Shown piece after piece: positions 14,523-23,123 of a stretch of DNA of 64,000 nucleotides. Both the position numbers and the translations under genes were made by a program. Position 1 is the stretch's first letter; every line of letters begins with the position of its first letter. A model generated the notes under the pieces. The model saw nothing but the letters and a program-made list of their open reading frames with translations. It did not search any database and was not told where the DNA came from. Source of the DNA: PALSA-612 sp963776375 (GTDB lineage Bacteria; Actinomycetota; Thermoleophilia; Gaiellales; Gaiellaceae); assembly GCA_963776375.1 (NCBI GenBank), contig CAVZMF010000005.1, forward strand, positions 943,550 to 1,007,549, in the 5' to 3' direction.

Positions 14523-15910
14523 CGACAGGCCAGCCGCTGCGCTCGTTCCCGCCGCTCAGGCGGCGGCTGTTCCTCGCCACCTTCCTGATCGTGATCGCCT
14601 CGATCGGGATCGCCTTCGCAGTCGGCGTCGTCCTCACCCGGCAATCGGTCGAGAGCGCGAACCTCGACGGTCTCAACCGGCAGGCGCAGCTGATCAAGAA
14701 CAGCCAGGAGAACGGGAGCATCTTCCCGTTCAGCCCGGCGAACCTGAAGCAGCTGAACAGGTTCCTCGCGGGGCAGGAGGAGCAGGTCCACGTCTTTCCG
14801 CTCGACCAGCCGACGCCGTATCTCACCGAGCAGCTGCGGCTCGAGCTGATCAAGACCGGCCGGGTCAAGGGCACGGTCACGGTCGGGGGCGATCGCTACC
14901 TCGTCGCCGGGGCGTCGAGGATCGACAAGCGGCCGGGCAAGGGCTTCGTGCTCCTGCGGCCGGCGAGCCTGAAGGCCGCCGGCTGGGGGCCGTTCCTGCG
15001 CGCGCTGCTGATCGCCGGTGCGATCGGCGCCGCGCTGGCGGCGTTCGGCTCGCTCGTCATCTCCCGCTGGATCGCCGGGCCGGTGCGGCGCGTGGCCGAT
15101 GCGAGCCGCAGCCTCGCCGAAGGCGTCTCGCCGGAGCCCGTGCCCCTGGGCGGCTCGGCCGAGCTGGCGATGCTGGCGCAGACGTTCAACGACATGGCCC
15201 TACAGCTCAACCGGGCCCGTGAGGCCGAACGGAACTTCCTGCTCTCGGTCAGCCACGAGCTGAAGACGCCGCTGGCCGCGATCCGCGGCTACGCCGAGGG
15301 CCTCGAGGACGGCATCTTCACGACGGACGAGGCGACCGCGACGATCCGCGAGGAGGCGCGGCGCCTGGAGCGGCTCGTCCGCGATCTGCTCGAGCTGGCG
15401 CGCATGAACCGCCCCGAGTTCGTCGTCCATCACGAGCGCGTCGATCTCCGCGACGTGGCGCGCGAGGTGGCGAGGCGCTACGAGGCGGACGCACGCGCCT
15501 CCGGCGTCGAGCTCGAGTGCGTCGCCGACGCTCCCGCCCCGGCGATCGCCGACCAGGACCGCGTGCTCCAGATCGTGTCCAACCTGGTCGAGAACGCGCT
15601 CCGCTCGACGCCCGCCGGCGGCACCGTACGCGTGCGTGCCGAGGCGGCGATGCTGGTCGTCGAGGACACCGGCGTCGGCCTTGCCCCGGAAGACCTGCCG
15701 CACACGTTCGAGCGTTTCTACCTCCACGACCGTAACCCGGACGGCCGCGCCCGCATCGGCTCGGGGCTCGGGCTCGCGATCGTGAAGGAGCTGACCGAGC
15801 GGATGGAGGGGACGGTCTCCGTGGACAGCGAGGTCGGGCGCGGGACGACCTTCGTCGTCCGGCTGCCGAAGGCGCTCAGCGAGGCGCGCTCGCCGGCGCC
15901 TGTTACCTAG
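14519..15910 (+). CDS. Sensor histidine kinase
   Basis: The 463-residue kinase has a first membrane helix (FLATFLIVIASIGIAFAVGVVL), an extracytoplasmic domain of about 130 residues, a second helix (LLIAGAIGAALAAFGSLVIS), HAMP, then the HisKA dimerisation domain with H-box SVSHELKTPLAAIRGYAEGL. The ATPase domain has N-box LVENALRSTPAGG, DTGVGLAPEDLP and the glycine-rich GSGLGLAIVKEL. All catalytic features are present. The extracytoplasmic domain shows no known ligand fold, so the signal is unknown; the secreted repeat protein two genes upstream is a candidate. It converges on argH with an 8-bp overlap. Confidence 0.92.
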   Translation: MTTGQPLRSFPPLRRRLFLATFLIVIASIGIAFAVGVVLTRQSVESANLDGLNRQAQLIKNSQENGSIFPFSPANLKQLNRFLAGQEEQVHVFPLDQPTPYLTEQLRLELIKTGRVKGTVTVGGDRYLVAGASRIDKRPGKGFVLLRPASLKAAGWGPFLRALLIAGAIGAALAAFGSLVISRWIAGPVRRVADASRSLAEGVSPEPVPLGGSAELAMLAQTFNDMALQLNRAREAERNFLLSVSHELKTPLAAIRGYAEGLEDGIFTTDEATATIREEARRLERLVRDLLELARMNRPEFVVHHERVDLRDVAREVARRYEADARASGVELECVADAPAPAIADQDRVLQIVSNLVENALRSTPAGGTVRVRAEAAMLVVEDTGVGLAPEDLPHTFERFYLHDRNPDGRARIGSGLGLAIVKELTERMEGTVSVDSEVGRGTTFVVRLPKALSEARSPAPVT

Positions 15911-17121
15911 ACCAGCGCTCGCGCGCCGCGGCGACCGCGTCGCGTACTCCGGCCGGGCCGGGAGCCGAGCGTGGTGCGTCAGGCGGCGGTTCGAACGTCC
16001 CGGCGCGGACCTGGGCAGCGACCTCCTCGTGCGCGTCGCGGAACGGCACGCCCTCGCGGACGAGCGCCTCGGCCGCGTCGGTCGCGAGCAGCAGCGGGTC
16101 GGCGGTCGCGGCGGCGAGGCGGCCGCGGTCGAGTTCGAGCTCGCCGACGAGCACCGTCAGCGCGGCGAGCGTCGCGGCCAGGTCGCGGCGCGCTGCGAAC
16201 ACCGGCGACTTGTCCTCCTGCAGGTCCCGGTCGTACGCCAGAGGCAGCCCCTTGAGCACGGCGAGCAGGCCGGTCAGCCGCCCGAGCGCCGTGCCTGCCT
16301 TGCCGCGGGCGAGTTCGGCCACGTCAGGGTTCAGCTTCTGCGGCATCATCGACGACCCCGTCGCCGCCGACTCCGGCAGTCGCACGAAGCCGAACTCGCT
16401 CGTCGTCCAGAGCACGAGCTCCTCGCCGACCCGCGACAGGTGCGAGTGGCAGGCTGCGCAGGCGTACAGGTAGTCGAGCGCGAAGTCGCGGTCGGCGACC
16501 GCATCGAGCGAGTTGCGGAGCTGGTCCGCCGGCGCCGGCAGTGGAAGCGTCGATCCCGCGAGCGCCCCTGCCCCGAGCGGTGACGGGGCGGCCTGCCCGG
16601 CGGCGAAGCGGAAGCGGATGCGGTCCCGCTCCAGCATCTCGGCCCAGGCCAGCAGGTGGTGCCCGACCGTGACCGGCTGGGCGCGCTGGAGGTGCGTGTA
16701 ACCGGGCATCGGCGTCTCCGCCTCGGCCTCCGCGCGCTCGAGCACGATCGAGGCGAACGCGACGACGAGCCTCGATCGCCTCCCGGCACGCGTCCTCGAC
16801 GTAGAGGCGGAACGCGGCGGCGACCTGGTCGTTGCGCGAGCGGCCCGCGTGGATCTTGCGCCCGACCGGGCCGAGCAGCCGCTCGATCGCCGAATGAATG
16901 TCCTCATCGGAGCCGTCCAGGTCGTCCGGCGTGATCGCCGCCAGCCGCTCGGAGGCCTCGGCGAGCTCGTCGTCGGTGAGCAGGCCCGCTGCGTGCAGCC
17001 GACCCGCGTGCTGGCGGGTGGCGGCGACGTCGTAGGGCAAGAGCTCCCAGTCGTCGGCCCGCAGGAACGCCCAGACCTCGGGCGCGAGCCCGGAGCCCAC
17101 CCGGCCCGACCAGAGCGTCAC
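15903..17121 (-). CDS. argH: Argininosuccinate lyase (frameshifted near 16770)
   Basis: ArgH cleaves argininosuccinate to arginine and fumarate, the last arginine step. The start is GTG 17121 (TLWSGRVGSGLAPEVW), overlapping the argG stop as GTGA. The N-terminal frame includes DEDIHSAIERLL and KIHAGRSRNDQVAAAFRLYV; after a one-base shift near 16770 (IEA to LVVAFASIVLERA) the other frame gives MPGYTHLQRAQPVTVGHHLL and the fumarase-superfamily signature GSSMMPQKLNPDVAELARGK. Read through the shift, about 405 residues are encoded, slightly shorter than E. coli ArgH (457). The shift most likely is a sequencing error. argH is the terminal gene of the arg operon. Confidence 0.88.
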
Positions 17122-18477
17122 TCGCCCGCCTCCAGCTCGAGTGGATCGAGCGGCATCCCGAGCTGCAGCAGGCGCAGCCGCCGCTGCTCGGCGAGCATCC
17201 GCCGCGTGTCGGCAATGTCGTTCACCTGCACCTGCAGCTGGCCGATGCGGTCGCCGGCGGAGAACGTCGAGGCGCTCCGTTCCATCGACAGCCGCTCGGG
17301 GTCGTAGGCCACGGCCTCGCCGCTCGTGTCCAGGATCGTGTAGTCGTCGCCGCGGCGCAGCTCGATCGTGACCTCGCCTGTGACCACAGCTGCGACCCAG
17401 CGCTGGAGCGCCTCGCGGAGCATCAGCGCCTGCGGCTCGAACCAGCGGCCCTCGTAGAGAAGCCGGCCGAGGCGCCTGCCCTCGGTCGCGTAGCGGTCGA
17501 GCGTGTCCTCGTTGTGGATCGCGCTCAGGAGTCGCTCGTACGCGACGTGCAGGAGCGCCATGCCGGGGGCCTCGTAGATGCCGCGGCTCTTCGCCTCGAT
17601 GACGCGGTTCTCGATCTGGTCGGACATGCCCAGGCCGTGGCCGCCGCCGATCGCGTTCGCCTGCTCGGACGAGCTCGACCGGATCGGCGATCTCGGCGCC
17701 GTTCAGCGCCACAGGCGTCCCATGCTCGAAGCGCACGGACACCGTCTCGGGCGCGATCGGCACCGCCCGGTCCCAGTGTGCGACGCCCATGATCGGCTGC
17801 ACGATCTTCATGCTCGTGCCCAGGTGCTCGAGGTCCTTCGCCTCGTGAGTGGAACCGAGCAGGTTGGCGTCGGTCGAGTAGGCCTTCTCGGCCGACGTGC
17901 CGTGCGCGAGCCCGCGCTCGTCCAGCCACTCGCTCATCTCGCGCCGCCCGCCCAGCTCCGAGACGAAGTCCTCGTCGAGCCAGGGCTTGTAGATCCGCAG
18001 GTCAGGGTTGGCGAGGAGCCCGTAGCGGAAGAAGCGCTGGATGTCGTTGCCCTTGAAGGTCGAGCCGTCGCCCCAGATCTCGACCCCGTGCTCGCGCATC
18101 GCGCGCACGAGCAGCGTGCCCGTCACGGCCCGGCCGAGCGGGGTGGTGTTGAAGTAGCGCCTGCCGGCGGTCTGGATGTGGAACGCGCCACACTGCAGCG
18201 CCGCCAGCCCTTCGCGCGCCAGTGCGTCCTTGCCGTCGACGAGGAACGCCTCCTCGGCGCCGTACTGCCTGGCCTTGTCCGGAAGCGCCGAGACGTCCGG
18301 CTCGTCGTACTGGCCGAGGTCGGCGGTGAACGCGTAGGGCACCGCGCCCTGCTCGCGCATCCAGGCGACGGCGCAGCACGTGTCCAGGCCGCCGGAGAAG
18401 GCGAGCCCGACGCGCTCGCCGACGGGCACGGAGTCGAGGATGACGTGGCCGTCGACCGCTGCGTGCGCGCCGCTCAT
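17118..18477 (-). CDS. argG: Argininosuccinate synthase, E. coli-type (frameshifted near 17668)
   Basis: ArgG joins citrulline and aspartate with ATP to form argininosuccinate. The N-terminus has the PP-loop-like ATP motif GLAFSGGLDTCCAVAW, then AFTADLGQYDE, GRRYFNTTPLGRAVTGT, IWGDGSTFKGNDIQRF and STDANLLGSTHEAKDLE. The TTPLGRAVT type and the ~450-residue length place it in the E. coli rather than the human-like subgroup. An extra base near 17668 shifts the frame; reading through gives VELVEQANAIGGGHGLGMSD (written as one continuous family segment) and a normal C-terminus. The ATG overlaps the argR stop (ATGA). Confidence 0.9.
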
Positions 18478-18935
18478 TCGTCGGTCTCCAGGTGGTGGCG
18501 GAGAAGCTCCTCCAGCTCGCCGCCGGTGAGGCCGTCGCGCGGTGCGACGAAGATCGTGTTCTCGCCGGCGATCGTGCCGGCGACGTCGGCGAGTGCCGCG
18601 TCGTCGATCGCGTCCGCGAGCGGTGTCGCGTACCCGCGCTGCGTGCGGACGATGACGAGGTCGTTCGCGGCGGTGATCGAGGTGGTCCAGCGCCGCAGAG
18701 CGGCCGTCAGCTCGGAGAGCCGGTCGAGGTCGGCTGCGCCTGGAAGCGCGTAGACGAGCCGGCCGTCGGCGGCGCGCACCTTGACCAGCCCGAGGCGGGC
18801 GATGTCGCGCGAGACCGTCGTCTGCACGGCGTCGATTCCCTCGCCGCGGAGCGCCTCCGCGACCTCGGCCTGCGTCGCCAGCGAGCGCTCCTGCACCAGG
18901 CGCAGGATCGCGCCCTGCCGCTCGAACTTGTTCAT
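18474..18935 (-). CDS. argR: Arginine repressor ArgR
   Basis: ArgR is the hexameric repressor that binds ARG boxes when arginine is abundant. The 153 residues carry the N-terminal winged helix (RLVQERSLATQAEVAEALRGEG, then VQTTVSRDIARLGLVKV) and the C-terminal arginine-binding, oligomerisation domain (NDLVIVRTQRGYATPLADAIDD; VAGTIAGENTIFVAPRD, where the GT-AGxDTI-like segment contacts arginine). It lies inside the operon it presumably controls, between argD and argG, giving autoregulation. Its stop overlaps the argG ATG. It is intact, unlike its neighbours. Confidence 0.95.
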   Translation of the reverse strand: MNKFERQGAILRLVQERSLATQAEVAEALRGEGIDAVQTTVSRDIARLGLVKVRAADGRLVYALPGAADLDRLSELTAALRRWTTSITAANDLVIVRTQRGYATPLADAIDDAALADVAGTIAGENTIFVAPRDGLTGGELEELLRHHLETDE

Positions 18936-19007
18936 GCGCGCCCCTCGCCGTCGACGGCTCCGCCGACGACTGACGCCCGAGGAACCCGCATACCTCGATG
19001 GCCCAAC

Positions 19008-20129
19008 TCACGCGTTCAGCACCTCCCGGAGGACGGCGAGCCCGTGCGAGAGCTCGTCGGTCGTGATGGTCAGCGGCGGCGTCAGCCGGATCGTCCGCTC
19101 GCCCGCCGTGCAGACGAGAACGCCCCGGTCGAACGCGTCCGCGACGACATCTGCGGCGGGCCGGTCGACGTCGAGCGCGAGCAGGAGGCCGCGACCGCGC
19201 GCGCCCGGGAACGCCTCGCGCACCAGCGCCTCCTTCGCGCGCACGCCGGCGAGCAGGTCGTCGGTGAGCTCGTCGACGACGGCGCAGGCGGCGGCACAGG
19301 CGACGGGGTTGCCGCCGAACGTGCTCGCGTGGTCGCCGGGGACGAAGGCGCCGGCGGCCTCGGCCGCGACGAGCAGCGCGCCGATCGGCAGGCCGTTCGC
19401 GAGCCCCTTGGCGAGCGTGACTGCGTCGGGGCGGACGTCGAGCTGCTCGAAGCAGAAGAACGTGCCCGTGCGGCCGACCCCGGTCTGCACCTCGTCGAGG
19501 ACGAGCAGCGCGCCCAGCTCGTCGGCGAGCGTGCGCGCGGCCGCGAGGAACTCGGCCGTCGCCGGATGGACACCGCCCTCGCCCTGCACCGGCTCGAGCA
19601 GGATCGCGCCCGTGTCCGGGCGTGCCGCCGCCACGAGCGACTCGACGTCGTTCAGCGTCGCGAACGTGACGCCGGGGACGAGGGGACCGAAGGCGACGCG
19701 CTTGGCGGGTTGGCCGGTCGCGGACAGCGCGCCCATCGTGCGGCCGTGGAACGAGCCCTCGAGCGCGACGATGCCGGGGCGTCCGGTCGCCTTGCGCGCG
19801 TACTTGAGCCCGCCTCGACGGCCTCGGCGCCCGAGTTGCAGAAGAACGCCTGCGCGCCGCCGAAGCGCGTCGGACAGCCGCTCGGCAGCGCGGCCATCGG
19901 CTCCGTCCAGTACAGGTTCGACGTGTGCCAGAGCCGGTCGAGCTGCGTCCTGGGCGGCGGCGAGCGGCGCGGGATGGCAGTGCCCGAGCCCGACGACGGC
20001 GATGCCGGCGACGAGGTCGAGGTAGCGCTCGCCCGAGTCGGCGACGAGCCAGGAGCCTTCGCCGGAGACGAAGGTCACGTCCTGCCGTGCGTAGGTGGGC
20101 AGGACCGGCGCTTCGAGCGTTGTGCTCAT
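19008..20129 (-). CDS. argD: Acetylornithine aminotransferase (two compensating frameshifts)
   Basis: ArgD is a PLP-dependent class III aminotransferase that makes N-acetylornithine. Visible motifs are YLDLVAGIAVVGLGHCHP, FHGRTMGALSATGQ, LLEPVQGEGGV, LLVLDEVQTGVGRTG, the PLP lysine in TLAKGLANGLPIGA, and STFGGNPVACAA. Between about 19805 and 19950 the open frame gives nonsense (RPALAHVEPVLDGADG...). The neighbouring frame gives the expected LDRLWHTSNLYW and AFFCNSGAEAVEAG, so one base was gained and one lost about 140 nt apart. The corrected protein is about 373 residues. It starts 25 bp downstream of argB; argF, often the next gene in such operons, is missing. Confidence 0.9.
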   Translation of the reverse strand: MSTTLEAPVLPTYARQDVTFVSGEGSWLVADSGERYLDLVAGIAVVGLGHCHPAPLAAAQDAARPALAHVEPVLDGADGRAAERLSDALRRRAGVLLQLGRRGRRGGLKYARKATGRPGIVALEGSFHGRTMGALSATGQPAKRVAFGPLVPGVTFATLNDVESLVAAARPDTGAILLEPVQGEGGVHPATAEFLAAARTLADELGALLVLDEVQTGVGRTGTFFCFEQLDVRPDAVTLAKGLANGLPIGALLVAAEAAGAFVPGDHASTFGGNPVACAAACAVVDELTDDLLAGVRAKEALVREAFPGARGRGLLLALDVDRPAADVVADAFDRGVLVCTAGERTIRLTPPLTITTDELSHGLAVLREVLNA

Positions 20130-20154
20130 ACCCGCTGCTCCGTCAAGCCTACGC

Positions 20155-20828
20155 TCACGCGAGCACCGCCGTCTCGCCGATCTCCGCCTGCACGCCGAGC
20201 CTGGCGGCGGTGACCGCGGCGCGCAACTTGGGCACGATCCCGCCCTCGAGCTCGCCCGCGTCGAGCAGCCCTTCGGCGGCGCCCGCCTCGATCGCCGGCA
20301 CCACAGAGCCCGCGAGCAGCAGACCGGGCACGTCGGTCAGGAAGAGGATCCTCTCGGCGGCGAGCCCGATCGCGAGCGCGGAGGCGGCCTCGTCGGCGTT
20401 CACGTTCAGCGGCCCGGTCGCGAGCGGGAGCGACGACGGGGATCAGGCCCGTCGGCGAGCGCCGTCTCGATCGCCGCCGGCCGGCAGGGGACGGGATCGC
20501 CGACCAGCCCGAGCTCGGGCACGTGCCGCGCCACGAGCCCGATCTCGTCGCCGAACAGCGGCACGGCGCGCGGGCCGATCGCGTCGCAGAGCGCCGCGTT
20601 GACGCCGGCGAACGACTCGCCGCACGACGTCGAGCGCCGCCGCGGTGGTCACCCGCCGGCCGCCGACGAACTCGACCGGGAGCCCGCGCCGGCGCATCTC
20701 GGCGGAGATCTGCGGCCCCGCCCCGTGCACCACCACGACCTCGTAACACGTCTGTTACCAGGTCGGTGATCTGCCTGGCGAGTCGAGCCGGCGACCGCGC
20801 CGCCGACCTTGACGACGACGCGGGTCAC
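20155..20828 (-). CDS. argB: Acetylglutamate kinase (multiple frameshifts)
   Basis: ArgB phosphorylates N-acetylglutamate, usually the feedback-regulated step. The family sequence is spread over all three frames of the minus strand: TRVVVKVGGAVAGS, then LARQITDLVTD, then YEVVVVHGAGPQISAEMRRR with VEFVGGRRVTTAAALDVV, then CGESFAGVNAALCDAIGP and LFGDEIGLVARHVPELG, then LIPVVAP, and finally PLNVNADEAASALAIGLAAE. About five one-base shifts (near 20780, 20745, 20630, 20450 and 20435) are needed. The start GTG overlaps the argJ stop (GTGA). Such density with conserved motifs intact suggests poor local base calling rather than old decay. Confidence 0.8.
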
Positions 20829-21988
20829 GACCGGTAGTCCGCGTTGATGCGGACGTAGTCGTAGGACAGGTCGCTGGTCAGGTACGAGGCGCTGCCGCTG
20901 CCGATGCCGAGGTCGAGCCCGATGGTGCAGGTCGCGCCGGAGACGTCCGGCTCGACCCCGAGCGGCGCGCCGCGGCGCAGCACGACCGAGCCGTTGTAGG
21001 ACAGCGTCACCCGGTCGACGTCCACCTCGGCGTAGCCGCCGTTGTACGGCGCCGACCCGGCCGCCATCAGCACCCGGCCCCAGTTGGCGTCTCGTCCGAA
21101 GAGCGCCGTCTTGACCAGGGCGGAGGTAGCGATGCGCTTCGCGATCGCCTTCGCCTGCCGGTCGTCGGCGGCGCCGGTGACGGCGATCTCGGCCAGCACC
21201 GTCACGCCCTCGCCGTCGGCGACGATCTGCTCCGAAAGCTCGCGGCAGACCTTGCGCAGGCAGGCGGCGAAGGCGAGGTCGGTGGCGGGCGTCCGGGTCG
21301 TGCCGGCGGCCCCGTTCGCGAGCAGGATCACGGCGTCGTTCGTGGAGCAGTCGCCGTCGACCGAGATGGAGTTGAAGCTTTCGTCGACCGCGGGCCGGAG
21401 GAACTCGATCGCCTCGCCCGCTCGAGCGGATAGTCGGTGGTCACGACCGCGAGCATCGTCGCCAGATCGGGATGGATCATCCCGGAGCCCTTGGCCATCC
21501 CGCCGACCGCGAAGCCGTCGCCGGACGCGACCGCCTGCTTCGGGCTTCGTGTCCGTCGTCATGATCGCCGTCGCGGCGTCGGCACCGCCCTCCGCGGACA
21601 GGCCTTCCGCGGCCACGCGCAGGCCGGGGAGGAGCTTCCCCATCGGCAGGGGCACGCCGATCACCCCGGTCGAGAGGACGAGCACCTGCTCGGCGTCGAG
21701 GTCGAGCAGCCGCCCGGCCTCGGCGGCAGTCGCGAGCGCGTCCAGCTTCCCGCGCTCGCCGGTCGCCGAGTTGGCCACGCCGGAGTTGATCACGACCGCC
21801 TGCGGCTCGGCGAGCGACATGTGCTCGCGGTTGACCGTGAGGCAGGCGGCCTGCACGCGGTTGCGGCTCCACATCGCCGCTCCGACCGCCGGCACTGTCG
21901 AGCGTACGATCGCGAGATCCGGCTTCGACTGCCTGATGCCGGCGTGCACGCCGGAGGCGACGAAGCCCTTCGCGGCAATGACGCTCAT
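20825..21988 (-). CDS. argJ: Bifunctional ornithine acetyltransferase/N-acetylglutamate synthase (two compensating frameshifts)
   Basis: ArgJ transfers acetyl from N-acetylornithine to glutamate, recycling the acetyl group. The N-terminal part shows GVHAGIRQSKPDLAIV, VINSGVANSATGERG and LVLSTGVIGVPLPM. The maturation site where the precursor cleaves itself, K-G-S-G-M-I-H-P-DLATML, lies near 21450 but in the +1 frame. Entering it needs one indel near 21540 and leaving it another near 21425, after which the original frame resumes EAIEFLRPAVDESFN. The C-terminus (KTALFGRDANWGRVLMAAG; SDLSYDYVRINADYRS) is canonical. The corrected length is 388 aa. The ATG lies 145 bp after argC, across repeat-like palindromes. 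Confidence 0.9.
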   Translation of the reverse strand: MSVIAAKGFVASGVHAGIRQSKPDLAIVRSTVPAVGAAMWSRNRVQAACLTVNREHMSLAEPQAVVINSGVANSATGERGKLDALATAAEAGRLLDLDAEQVLVLSTGVIGVPLPMGKLLPGLRVAAEGLSAEGGADAATAIMTTDTKPEAGGRVRRRLRGRRDGQGLRDDPSRSGDDARGRDHRLSARAGEAIEFLRPAVDESFNSISVDGDCSTNDAVILLANGAAGTTRTPATDLAFAACLRKVCRELSEQIVADGEGVTVLAEIAVTGAADDRQAKAIAKRIATSALVKTALFGRDANWGRVLMAAGSAPYNGGYAEVDVDRVTLSYNGSVVLRRGAPLGVEPDVSGATCTIGLDLGIGSGSASYLTSDLSYDYVRINADYRS

Positions 21989-22027
21989 GCGCCGACCTCC
22001 GGCACATGAGTGTGGGGAGGGGTCCCA

Positions 22028-22047
22028 GGGGAACCGGGAGGTTCCCC
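22028..22047. repeat. Small palindrome GGGGAACC/GGTTCCCC
   Basis: Perfect 8-bp arms with a GGGA loop lie in the argC-argJ gap, 30 bp from the larger palindrome at 22078-22106. It resembles a shortened form of the same GGGGAAC/GTTCCCC theme. Confidence 0.5.
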
Positions 22048-22077
22048 GAGCAAAGGCGGCCTCTGGAAGAAGGGGGG

Positions 22078-22106
22078 CCGTGGGGGAAACATGGTTTCCC
22101 CCACGG
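22078..22106. repeat. Palindromic GGGGGAAAC element, copy 3 (argC-argJ gap)
   Basis: CCGTGGGGGAAAC and GTTTCCCCCACGG form an almost perfect inverted repeat. It occupies the 145-bp gap between argC and argJ and could form a hairpin in the operon mRNA. The adjacent GAGCGAGCCGAAGGCGAGCG is a second GC-rich inverted motif. Unlike copies 1 and 2, the 33-mer companion is absent. Confidence 0.6.
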
Positions 22107-22133
22107 GAGCGAGCCGAAGGCGAGCGACGCTCA

Positions 22134-23093
22134 TCAGACCAGCACTCCGTGGAGGCGGAGCCCGGCCGTCTCGTCGAGGCCGAGCGCGATGTTCGCGTTC
22201 TGCACCGCCTGCCCGGCCGCGCCCTTTCCCAGGTTGTCGAGCGCGCAGATGACGATCGCCGTGCCGGTCGCGCGATCCTCGAACACGCCGATCTCGGCTG
22301 CGTCCGTGCCCTGCACGCGCGAGAGCTCGGGCGCCGAGCCGTCCGGCAGCACGCGCACGACGGGGCTCGTCGCGTACGCCGCCTCGAGCAGCGCGCGCAG
22401 GTTCTCGTCCGAGCGGACGTAGCAGGTCGCGAGCAGTCCGCGCCGCACCGGCAGCAGGTGGGGGACGAAGCACACAGGAAAGCCGAGCTGCTGCGCGATC
22501 TCGGGGGCGTGCCGGTGGGCGCCGACGGCATAGGGCGCGAGGTTCTCGAGCACGAAGCCGGCGTGCGAGGACGCCTTCGGCGCGCGCCCGGCGCCGGAGA
22601 CGCCCGACTTCGCGTCGACGACGATCCCGGCCGGCGCGATCGCGTCCGCGAGCGGCGCCAGCGCCAGGAGCGCCGCGGTGGCGTAGCAGCCGGGGTTGGC
22701 GATCAGCGGCCCGTCGGGCGGGAAGAGCTCCGGCAGCCCGTAGCTCCACGCGCCCGGCGCGACGCCGTACCACTCGTCCGCCTGCCCTGAGTCGACGAGC
22801 CGGTGTGCACCCGAGAGGTCGACGACGACGGCGCCGGGCGGCGGCTCGACGGCGGCGGCATCCGAGTGGTCGAGGCAGAGAAGCACGAGCTCCGCACCGG
22901 CCGCGAGCGCAACGTCGTTCGTCACGAACGCGGGCAGCGAGCCGTTCAGCCGCACGTCGAGGGCCGAGGCGTCGCGCCCGGCGAGGGTGTCCGACCCCAG
23001 GGCGACGACCTGAAGCGCAGGGTGCGCGAGGACGCGGTCGAGCGTCTCCTGGCCCGTGTAGCCGCTGCTGCCGACGATGGCGGTGGCGATCAT
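22134..23093 (-). CDS. argC: N-acetyl-gamma-glutamyl-phosphate reductase
   Basis: ArgC reduces N-acetylglutamyl 5-phosphate with NADPH to the semialdehyde. The 319 residues start IATAIVGSSGYTGQETLDRVL (Rossmann GxxGYTG) and include LLCLDHSD, VVDLSGAHRL, the catalytic Cys in IANPGCYATAALLAL, VVDAKSGVSGAGR and PEIAQQLG. It is intact. It is the first gene of the arg operon and divergent from carA. A CATAAT box 7 nt before its ATG indicates a leaderless transcript, and an ArgR operator would have to overlap this very short spacer. Confidence 0.95.
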   Translation of the reverse strand: MIATAIVGSSGYTGQETLDRVLAHPALQVVALGSDTLAGRDASALDVRLNGSLPAFVTNDVALAAGAELVLLCLDHSDAAAVEPPPGAVVVDLSGAHRLVDSGQADEWYGVAPGAWSYGLPELFPPDGPLIANPGCYATAALLALAPLADAIAPAGIVVDAKSGVSGAGRAPKASSHAGFVLENLAPYAVGAHRHAPEIAQQLGFPVCFVPHLLPVRRGLLATCYVRSDENLRALLEAAYATSPVVRVLPDGSAPELSRVQGTDAAEIGVFEDRATGTAIVICALDNLGKGAAGQAVQNANIALGLDETAGLRLHGVLV

Positions 23094-23099
23094 GGTGCG

Positions 23100-23106
23100 T
23101 ATTATG
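23100..23106. promoter_or_regulatory. Symmetric divergent -10 element and candidate ARG box between argC and carA
   Basis: TATTAT (23100-23105, plus strand) and CATAAT (23106-23101, minus strand) are almost the same bases read both ways. The argC ATG is 7 nt from its box; the carA ATG is 18 nt from its own, with a further TAGAGC 5 nt upstream of it. The imperfect palindrome GCGTATTATGC and the later TTATGCA resemble ARG-box half-sites. ArgR binding here would silence both operons, but this is inferred from sequence only. Confidence 0.4.
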
Positions 23107-23123
23107 CCAAACTAGAGCTACTT

